From assembly GCA_031769625.1 (NCBI GenBank), contig JAUIMM010000121.1, positions 10,311,501 to 10,375,500 on the forward strand: DNA of 64,000 nucleotides, written 5' to 3'. Source of the DNA: Taudactylus pleione. Its lineage: Eukaryota > Chordata > Amphibia > Anura > Myobatrachidae. Below, piece after piece: positions 55,561 to 64,000 of the stretch. Positions within the stretch are counted from its first letter, which is position 1. The number at the start of each line of letters is the position of its first letter. The position numbers and the translations under genes were made by a program. Under the pieces are notes generated by a model that saw only the letters and a list, made by a program, of their open reading frames with translations, was not told where the DNA came from and made no database searches.

Positions 55561-56974
55561 ATTTGTGGGTATCCTCCAAAAATTGTTGTTTTTCGTTGGG
55601 CATGCCATAAATATTGAATGATAGGGCACCATTGTCTTTTGCCAGTTTCATTATCACTAATTAGCCTTTGCTTGCTCATACAATCTTGAGAGGTCTGTCC
55701 TTTTGGTACCCAGGATAGTGCCCAGATCCTGCTGGACTGAATGTGTACAGTTATCACCCAACCACACCAATCAGATCACCCACCCACCTGTCCCCATCAA
55801 CATCTGATAGATTCAGTGATTGTATGTTAATTAAGGTTGGTGGTTGACTTAGGTTCATAAAGACAGTGATGTGCCACAGTTAAATGTGGTCTAAAACCAC
55901 CATATTGGCCATTAGAATGGCTGCATATAAGCACAGCTTAATTCAGAGAGTCTGTGCAAAATCTTTTTTAATGAATGAAACAAGAAGTGTCACTAAATGA
56001 TACCTGAACGGTGCACAAGGTTCTTTTGGAGACACTTTAGTAACTGTACATGCAGTAGTAATTCCTAACCAAAAACAGAGAAAGAATAAAAACTACGGAA
56101 GCCCAAACAACATTATTTTGTTCAGGGCAGTTCAGTGAAGAGGCTGAAGACATGTAAGAATTAGCAGGAAGATTACACCTAGAAGGGATTGGCGATTGGC
56201 CTGCAGACAACTAACAAATAAGAAAAAGAGGGTGATCAAAGTGCAATGGAGAGGCTTTACTGATCAGGCTCCATACAATAACACTGAGGGTGTGGATGAG
56301 CTATTGGAACTTTACAAAGAATGCAACATTGTAAATAAAGAATTATAGGAGCATGTGGATGATAAGATCACTCGCCATGTCTATATAAAAGGACAAGATA
56401 AACAGAGTTGTTTTTACCCTTGAGCTGCAGCAGGTGTGTGTAATAATTTAGAATTTATGTAACTCATGTTAGCAATGGGTTTCTAGTAATAACATGAAGA
56501 AAACTCTGAAACATACTGATGAGAACCGTTAAATTATTGGATTCTGCTTCAAAAATCTGTGCATGGGGTAGAGTTATACCCCCAAAATTGTCTAGTTATT
56601 TGTAACATGTCACATGCAGAGAGTTTCTTAAACAAAAGTTGCAAATTAGTAGACTAATTTTGTTTTACAAAAAAAGTTAGTTAATCTTTTTCAGTGTATT
56701 GTATTATACAAGTACTCTCCTTGTATTATGTTTTTTTAAAAAACAACATATTTTTGCTTGTTTTGTATAAAAACTGCTTGTCAAATCAGATTGAAAATGC
56801 ATATGAGTTTGTTAGTGCCCCCACACCCTACAGTTAAAGATAGAGAAAAGAAATGACAAAATTTGATGGAAAAAAAACACACAAAACAGTCATGCATTTT
56901 TATTGCTTTCATTACAGGCTAAAATGATGTGCTTTTTATGAGAAAAATAAAGATAAAAGATGCATGGCATCAGG
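55561..56974. other. IHH intron 1, no feature recognised
   Basis: AT-rich intronic sequence. A minus-strand ORF at 55503-55757 has no recognisable domain. The text near 55500-55760 might derive from an old transposon, but I cannot name it. Confidence 0.4.
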
Positions 56975-57178
56975 CCAACTTGTCGACATTCAGTATGTCG
57001 ACACCCGAATGTCATCAGGTTCTGAATGTCGACCGTCAGACATGGTCGATAATATGTTGACATGCATTTAGGCCAACATGGTTAGAATGTTGAGACATTT
57101 AGGATATCAATATTTAGCATGTCGACACCAAACTGTCAACATAGTTGTTGATGGTTAAGGGTCCGGTTTAGGGTTAGG
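56975..57178. repeat. GTCGACAT-rich repeat, copy 3, with GTTAGG end
   Basis: Repeated tgtcgacattcagtatgtcgaca, gaatgtcgaccgtc and catgtcgacaccaaactgtc, followed by ggtttagggttaggct. This again links the GTCGAC arms with a GTTAGG core. The right arm is absent; the 57.2-kb minisatellite follows immediately. Confidence 0.6.
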
Positions 57179-57241
57179 CTAAAATAACAAAAAAATGTAT
57201 GGGCACTTTGTTAGCGATAGGAGCCAGGTTGTATGAGCACT

Positions 57242-57543
57242 CAGGGCTGTAACTAGGGTGGTGCGACCTGTGCCATGACACAGGGCACTGCAGGGCAGGT
57301 GGCGCTGTTTGAGCCTGCCAATTGTCCTGTTTATTATCATTCTCACTTGTAGCTTCCTCTTCTTTTATCCCCAGCATCTCCTGGTCTCCCCTATCTCTTC
57401 CGTCTCTCTTCTCTGGCCCTTCCCCATGAGGCCATTGCCCCTTTTTAGGTGCAATATCTTATGTACCTATTAAAAAAATGGGGGGGCGCACGTGCCAATG
57501 CTCTCCCTGGCACAGGGCACCAAAAAGTCTAGTTACAGCTCTG
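57242..57543. mobile_element. hAT-like MITE inserted in the minisatellite
   Basis: The ends CAGGGCTGTAACTAGGGTGG and AGTCTAGTTACAGCTCTG are inverted, of the same family as 32621-33694. The flanks TGAGCACT (57234-57241) and TGGGCACT (57544-57551) form an 8-bp duplication with one mismatch, and both match the minisatellite unit. At 302 bp it lacks the internal minisatellite of its larger relatives. Confidence 0.9.
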
Positions 57544-58207
57544 TGGGCACTGTGTTACAGATAGGAGCTAGGCTGTATGGGCACTGTGTTACTAATAGGA
57601 GCTAGGTTGTATGACCACTGTGTTCCAGATAGGAGCCAGGATGTATGGGCACTGTGTTCCCGATAAGAGCCAGGTTGTTGTATGGGCACTGTATTACCGA
57701 TAGGAGCCAGGTTGTATGGGCAGTGTGTTACTAATAGGAGCTAGGTTGTATGACCACTGTGTTCCAGATAGGAGCCAGGATGTATGGGCACTGTGTTACT
57801 AATAGGAGCCAGGTTGTATGACCACTGTGTTCCAGATAGGAGCCAGGATGTATGGGCACTGTGTTCCCGATAAGAGCCAGGTTGTTGTATGGGCACTGTA
57901 TTACCGATAGGAGCCAGGTTATATGGGCACTGTGTTACTAATAGGAGCTAGGTTGTATGACCACTGTGTTCCAGATAGGAGCCAGGATGTATGGGCACTG
58001 TGTTACTAATAGGAGCCAGGTTGTATGACCACTGTGTTCCAGATAGGAGCCAGGATGTATGGGCACTGTGTTCCCGATAAGAGCCAGGTTGTTGTATGGG
58101 CACTGTATTACCGATAGGAGCCAGGTTGTATGGGCACTGTTACCGATAGGAGCCAGGTTGTTGTATGGGCACTGTATTACCAATAGGAGCCAGGTTGTAT
58201 GGGCACT

Positions 58208-58250
58208 ATTGGTAACACAGTGCCCATATAACCTGGCTCCTATTGGTAAC
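58208..58250 (-). repeat. Single inverted unit within the minisatellite
   Basis: Here the array reads attggtaacacagtgcccat then ataacctggctcctattggt, the reverse complement of the flanking units. All other units are in the forward direction. Confidence 0.85.
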
Positions 58251-59334
58251 AGATAGGAGCAGGTTGTGGTATGGACACTGTGTTACCGGTAGGAGCCAGG
58301 ATGTATGGGCACTGTGTTACCGGTAGGAACCAGGATGTTGTATGGGCACTGTGTTACCGGTAGGAACCAGGATGTTGTATGGGCACTGTGTTACCGGTAG
58401 GAACCAGGATGTTGTATGGGCACTGTGTTACCGGTAGGAACCAGGATGTTGTATGGGCACTGTGTTACCGGTAGGAACCAGGATGTTGTATGGGCACTGT
58501 TACCGGTAGGAACCAGGATGTTGTATGGGCACTGTGTTACCGGTAGGAACCAGGATGTTGTATGGGCACTGTGTTACCGGTAGGAACCAGGATGTTGTAT
58601 GGGCACTGTGTTACCGGTAGGAACAAGGATGTTGTATGGGCACGGTGTTACCGGTAGGAACCAGGATGTTGTATGGGCACGGTGTTACCGGTAGGAACCA
58701 GGATGTTGTATGGGCACGGTGTTACCGGTAGGAACCAGGATGTTGTATGGGCACGGTGTTACCGGTAGGAACCAGGATGTTGTATGGGCACGGTGTTACC
58801 GGTAGGAACCAGGATGTTGTATGGGCACGGTGTTACCGGTAGGAACCAGGATGTTGTATGGGCACGGTGTTACCGGTAGGAACCAGGATGTTGTATGGGC
58901 ACGGTGTTACCGACAGGAGCCAGGATGTTGTATGGGCACTGTTACCAATAGGAGCCAGGTTGTTGTATGGGCACTGTGTTACCGATGGGAATTTCATATT
59001 TTCATTACATTTAACTTTGTCACAAGCAGTGTCCAGTGCAATGTCAATGGAGGATTGTGACTTATATTATCGCTCCCAGGTACACACAATAATCAAAAAT
59101 GCTGGCGGTGACTCACTTTGCCCAGCAGTTGGCACCTTCTTGGCATTCAGGAGGAAATCAAATTGCTTGAAAGGCAGATAAAAATAAATATAATGTATAT
59201 TTTTCCCAAAATATAACTCACATTAAAACATCATTATATTTAAATTTACAATATTCCCCAATCCCTTCTACAAATAAGTTATGATATAAAACAATCTGTT
59301 ATAGGAAGATGATATGGTGGTAAGGGTACACATT

Positions 59335-59640
59335 GGAGTTTGTCATGAAGCTTTTAACGTGTTTAAGGGGCCCCGAAAGGAGCCCATCCCTGCAATGTGC
59401 TGGGATTGAAGTAACCACATCAGCGGTCTCTTCACTCCTGTGCCGGGACTCCAGCGTATGCGACACGGTCATTGCCATGGGAGAGTTCCTATGAAATCTT
59501 CTCCCAGTAGTTTTTGCGATGTGTAGCACATAGGCTACACTTGGCAAAATGGCAGAAGCTGCAGGGGCCAATCCCCGGAATACATCGCATTCCGAAAGTT
59601 GGTAAATATGGCAGCATCGCATGTCCCATAGAAACCTATG
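59335..59640. repeat. Repeat related to 55090-55560
   Basis: Shares gtttaaggggccccgaaagg / agcccatccctgcaatgtgc and gtagcacataggctacac with the 55.1-kb copy. It is broken at its right by a GTTAGGG-cored element inserted at 59641, after which related sequence appears to resume (ggagatatctactgcggtcc at 59815-59950). Confidence 0.5.
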
Positions 59641-59815
59641 TGGGATGTAGTTGGCATCTCGACAGTCAGGATGCCGGCACTTCGGATTCCGGAGCCGGCA
59701 TTCTGAGACCAGTTAGGATCCCGGTGCCAGCATCCTGACGGTAAGTATTAGGGTTAGGCACTAGGAGAAGGGTTAGGGTTAGGCTGCGGAGGGAGGGTTA
59801 ATGTTAGGCTATATT
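59641..59815. repeat. GTTAGGG-cored element, copy 10 (right-truncated)
   Basis: The left arm tgggatgtagttggcatctc then gacagtcaggatgccggcac. The core is agggttaggcactaggag and ggttagggttaggctgcgg. No right arm. Confidence 0.65.
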
Positions 59816-59879
59816 GGAGATATCTACTGCGGTCCCTCTGTCATACAATCTGGGGAAACTAAATATTTGCAATTATCCG

Positions 59880-60589
59880 CACCGCCCCTTAAATGTCTCT
59901 GCCGGTTAATTAGGAATCAGGAATCTGCGTTGCATTGCTGAATCAGACCCCAAATGCACATGGTGACACATACGTAAATGTTTTTTTTCATCCATTTGCA
60001 TTTATGATGTCCTCACATTGAGATGGATGTACATTTTCAATTGCGCTGTTATAAATCAATCCCACTGAAATGGAACAGAAAGCGTTAAAAATAATGCCCT
60101 GCAGTGCAATTTCTGTAACCATGCATGTATATACAGTCTCATTTGTTAGGATCGTTTCTAGGTTCACATCTGTTGGCATGCATTTAACTAGTATTAAAAT
60201 CTAATGTTCAATTAATAATTTCAACGCCATTGGGTATGTAATCTTAGGAACTCTGTAGTGAAATGGTTAAGTAGCAGTATAAAAACTACTGTACAACTTA
60301 CTTCCAATTTCCAGGTTACATTTTTAACTATATGGTTTCTTATCTATGGTAGTAAATCTGTAACCATAACTGTGGAATGTCAATTACTTACAACATGAGG
60401 AAGTTTTCTCAAAAAAGGGATTTCACCCAGCCGTAGAGACCTTCTAAAACTCCCTATATTCTCAAGAACTCTTTGGCATTTCTTAATAGGCTATACTCTT
60501 AACAATATTAAAATATAACTTTATCCTAAATAATATCTATAATTAAGCTAATGTTTGCCAAAGAAATGTCTGGGTTTTTTTTAATATTT

Positions 60590-60650
<61 letters not shown>

Positions 60651-62398
60651 GTACCAGAAACACCTTTTGAAGCAGCTCCTGTGAATCCCAGTAGCCGTTT
60701 TCAATCTTTGTCTTTTCAGGACGCAGAGTGACAGGTTGGTGGAGTTTTTTTAAGTGGTGCCCATATAATTAACAAGTGCCTAATAAAGTACACCTAACAT
60801 CATCCATTGTGACTTTGAAATGTTTACAGCAGCGCTAAAGAGTATGTCTCTCCTCTGTAACATCATCACTAGGCTGCCTTCAACCAATGAAACATTGTTA
60901 CTATACAGGAGACCAAGCATTGTTACATCTTCTAACTTAAAGCTTACTAACCATAAGTGCTTACTCTGGCAAAAGAAGAGGTGTGGACGCTACTTAATAA
61001 AGTTAGTTATGGCATCAAGTATGCAGGGCTAGGAATCTAATGACATTAATAAGGTCATCATGCTCCTACCCATTCAGTGCCCACATTACCAATAAACATC
61101 CTCTGCTTGTTCTTTCAGGAACCCATGAGTTTCCCAATCATTATTAGACAGTAGCAATTGGGCATTTACCATGTTGTATAGTTGGGCCTAATATATACTG
61201 TATAATGGAAGCCACTAGTTTTGAAATGGAATTAAATTCTCATTTCCAACAAGTGAATGATAAGATGGGAGTATATCAGGATACTATTTCTAAACATTCA
61301 CTACACCACTAATAAAAGAACACTGCATCTCTGTGCAAATTTCTCTACAAAAGAAATGTTGCTGTGTTTGGAATTCCCCTAATTAGAAGAGTGTTGTTGG
61401 AGTCTGAACAATCACTCCCATTGGAAGGGATATTAGTGATACATTTTTTTTATGTTTTGTTGCTGCAGAAAAATCTAGGGAGCGGCAGCACTCTGCATGT
61501 CCCTCTCTAGTAGTGAGGTGTGTGTATATTTTGGAGGGGGCTTGTACCAAGAGAGGTATGTGAAATATTTATTTGATACTGTAAAATGTACAGGAACAGC
61601 AGGTCTCTTCTCTGTGGTTTCTGTACTGAGGCACTGTAGCTGCACTACCAACTCTCCAGTAATAAGTCATTGGGTTCATGTAAATTAATGCTAATATGTG
61701 AAGTAGTTTATTAATGTTCTAAGTACAAAGCAAACATCCACAGTGGCAGTGCTTATGGGGGCAAGTCCAGGTACCAGCAGTGTCTGAGCTCGTCTTTCTG
61801 GAGAACAGGCTGGGACAGACGCAGAGTTTGAGAAGTGCCATGAGCCGCAGACCTGATGGCAAAGAATATTCATAGATAAGGAAGTGTTTCATAAAGTGGC
61901 AAATGGGCAGCTCTTCCAGGGTATGTCTGTGGGCCTCATAGTGCTGGATTTGTACCAATAGAATCTGTAGTCTATTTTTTTCCCATGGATAAATTCATTA
62001 TGACATTAATTTAATGTGATTGACTGATTGCTCAGCAGAGGTGACTTGCGTGTTACCAATGCATGATTGGTTTATGAAGGCTCTTTGGCCAGATATGGGC
62101 CAGTGCTTTGCAGCCTACTGGCTGATCTCATTCAGTAATTCACTTTGGGAGAGTACCTCCATGAGGTGGAGATCACTGTTCACATAACTGCAGTACAGCT
62201 CATTTCACCTTACCCTTGGAATAAGCATCAAATGGCAAAAACTGTCCATATGTTACCCTTCCCCATTCTTCCATTACTAATCTGGAATGTAATTGCGTGT
62301 TTTGCATAGAGCTAGCATATTGATTTCATAGCAGAGCAATGCATCGCATCCTGACTGTCAGGAGCCCACAACAAGAAGTAGTTTGCACCCCAATGGTC
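59880..62398. other. IHH intron 1, mostly unique, (ATT)n at 60593-60649
   Basis: AT-rich intronic DNA without recognisable exons of IHH or other genes. A (TTA)n microsatellite of about 57 bp lies at 60593-60649. Confidence 0.5.
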
Positions 62399-62950
62399 AG
62401 GATGCGGGCGGTCAAAATCCCAGCACTGGAATCCCAACAGCAGTCTGAATCCTGGCTCCAGAATCCCGGCCGCTGACATCCTGATGTTGAGTGTTAAGGT
62501 GCGTATTCACTAGCAGATAGTGGATTGACAGTACGATTACAACATTGTAATCGAGTCGTTCCTCTTCCCCCTGCAGTGCCTACACTGAACAATATATGTT
62601 GTTCAGTGTAGGCACCCTCCCTCATCCGTGAACATGGTCAATCTGTCGTTATCGTCAGATTGACCAGCATGTTCAGGCTATGATTAATGTTGGAAACGAC
62701 TGGCGGGAGCGTGCATAGTTGGTCATTTCCAACATTTTCATACCCGATTTGTGCACGATTAATGAGCGATTGAACTATAACGATATAGTTATTGTTCAAT
62801 TGCTCATTTTAATCAGCAGGTAGATACCTGCCTTTAGGATTAGGCACTAGGGGGAGGGTTAGGGTTAGGCTGCGGGAAGGGAGGGTTAGGTTTAGGGTTA
62901 CTTATGAAATGCTGTTGGCATTCTGTCCTCCGGGATCCCGTACTCAACCC
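62399..62950. repeat. GTTAGGG-cored element, copy 11, split by a TTAA MITE
   Basis: The left arm atggtcaggatgcgggcggt and aatcctggctccagaatccc. The right part is ggattaggcactaggggg, ggttagggttaggctgcggg, then cctccgggatcccgtactcaacccat. It is interrupted at 62498-62832 by another element. Confidence 0.7.
62498..62832. mobile_element. TTAA-type MITE nested in the GTTAGGG element
   Basis: The left end ggtgcgtattcactagcag and the right end gcaggtagatacctgcc are loosely inverted. The flanks TTAA (62494-62497) and TTTA (62833-62836) fit a TTAA duplication with one change. Internal inverted blocks include aacaatatatgttgttcagtgtaggca. Removing it restores a normal GTTAGGG-cored element. Confidence 0.6.
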
Positions 62951-64000
62951 ATACACAACCTGTATACTGTCTAAAAAAGTTGAAGCAATCCTTATGTACC
63001 TTAGCATTTTCCATCTGTCTTTTTTTTTTTTTTTTTTTATGCATTTTGAGCACCTAAACAAAGAATAAGGCATTTTCCACGAGCTGTGTGTGAAGTGTGT
63101 TTTTTTTTTTTTCATGAGATATGCTGATGTCAAATACAAGTTGTATGTGTGAACTTCTTGTGTCTCGGCTATGACATCTGAGGTAGGGGAGAGAGGAGGA
63201 GTGTATTCAATTCATGAAAACTTACATTACACTGTCCAATACTCCCATGTCACAGGTTCTACTAAGGCTAAAATTATTTCTGTGGCTTCCTTGAAAATGT
63301 ATTCCTTGTTATCTCTGTACACCTGGTTCTGTAATTTGATCATGGTGTGCAATGTCTTACATATTGTTTGTGTTTCATTGTTTACTGATCAAAGTAATTC
63401 AGAGCAGCCGAGGTGAATGATACACTGTGCAATGTACTGGTTTATTGGTCTAATTGTGTTGATGAAAGGACTCACGTTGCCTATACAGTGTGAAAGCAGA
63501 AATGTTGTGTACTGAATCCATTTCCATGAAAATGCTGCTGATCGCTTCTTCCTGGTGTACTGATATTCTTCAATATTTTTAATAATTAAGTATGGTTATA
63601 GGTGGGGTTTATATTGCCACACATACAGAACATTATAAGTAGATGCTCAGACACTAAGGCTGAATTAAAGGGTGTTTTTTTTTTTTTTTTTTCGCCCCCA
63701 ATACTGGCCCTCAATGGATGGAAAGCCATGTAGGGCCACCTCAAGCCATAAAGCTTTCCAGCAATTGAATATTGTTAGAAGTCTCATTATTAGGTACATT
63801 TTGTGCCACTATTTGCAGCATAATGCCAAAACACAGACAATTACAACTTCAAAGTATAGAATTATTATATCTAAATCTCAAATTATCCTTTAATTTATCT
63901 TTTTCCCTGAAAAGATCTCAACTTTAGCTTAAAAGGAAGTAAAATAAAATGTTGCCATACTTAGCTTGGTGATAGAGGGTGATTGTAAACTTGTGTTTTG
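62951..64000. other. IHH intron 1, no feature recognised
   Basis: AT-rich, with T homopolymers at 63018-63039 and 63101-63112 and a longer one at 63674-63692. No exon 2 of IHH (the segment after MTQ) is found in any frame before the window ends. Confidence 0.5.

Larger units (their letters stand above)
57198..58985. repeat. 34-37-bp minisatellite with higher-order structure
   Basis: Proximal units (to about 58310) are of the form gggcactgtgttactaatag plus gagccaggttgtat, and vary in groups: tatgaccactgtgttccag recurs with alternating spacings of about 139 and 68 bp. Distal units (58310-58910) are a uniform 37-bp type, gtgttaccggtaggaaccag plus gatgttgtatgggcact. From about 58640 the unit reads gcacggtg instead of gcactgtg, a locally homogenised block. 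It is interrupted by a hAT-like MITE (57242-57543) and contains one inverted unit (58208-58250). Confidence 0.95.

Noticed and set aside
52084..64000. IHH exon 2 or 3, or another gene in the last 12 kb
   Set aside because: No frame shows the conserved hedgehog continuation after MTQ, and no other exon is recognisable.

Overview
This is a vertebrate nuclear window, most likely from an anuran amphibian. It holds two protein-coding anchors in about 64 kb of DNA dominated by transposable-element relics and minisatellites. There are no operons, no prokaryotic features, and no tRNA, rRNA or CRISPR. The frog assignment is an inference from three things: the hedgehog exon, the Tc1/mariner and miniature-element repertoire, and the many short inverted-repeat families carrying ACTACAAGTCCCA-type and GGTCTATTTAC-type motifs.

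Genes. The last coding exon of NHEJ1 (XLF, a non-homologous end-joining factor) lies at 3768-3860 on + and ends in the lysine-rich Ku-binding tail KKRKAKGLFT. The first coding exon of a hedgehog gene, best matched to Indian hedgehog (IHH, 'banded hedgehog' in Xenopus), lies at 51778-52083 on +. NHEJ1 followed by IHH in the same orientation is the conserved vertebrate order, so each call supports the other. IHH exons 2 and 3 are not in the window, so 52084-64000 is intron 1, at least 11.9 kb long. The intergenic stretch is about 48 kb. In other vertebrates this neighbourhood holds IHH limb and skeletal enhancers.

Layout. 1-3767: 3' introns of NHEJ1, with a TTAGGG-cored repeat. 3861-9190: probable NHEJ1 3' UTR, then miniature inverted-repeat elements (MITEs). 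9195-10066: internally deleted Tc1-like element. 10067-12330: repeat-poor. 12330-18741: nested MITEs and GTTAGGG-cored repeats. 18742-21116: repeat-poor. 21117-24650: MITEs and a LINE fragment. 25577-26110: second deleted Tc1-like element. 26140-27882: hAT-like element split by a probable solo LTR. 29817-31464 and 39859-41502: two nearly full-length copies of one Tc1 family in opposite orientation, each with a dead transposase. 31660-37120: three related hAT-like elements carrying large minisatellites. 38395-39300: G-rich minisatellite. 43-47 kb: MITEs, including nested TTAA-target elements. 47170-51260: repeat-poor DNA upstream of IHH. 52084-64000: IHH intron 1, with a 35-bp minisatellite made of splice-donor-like units, a 1.8-kb minisatellite at 57.2-59.0 kb, and more nested MITEs.

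Many elements are delimited by target-site duplications that can be read directly: 8 bp for the hAT-like ones, TA for Tc1, TTA or ATA for Harbinger-like ones, and TTAA for piggyBac/Kolobok-like ones. I see no evidence of a new multi-gene system. The most interesting points are the NHEJ1-IHH microsynteny, the tandem array of splice-donor-like sites just inside IHH intron 1, and the hAT-like family whose copies each carry an expanded array of one related minisatellite.
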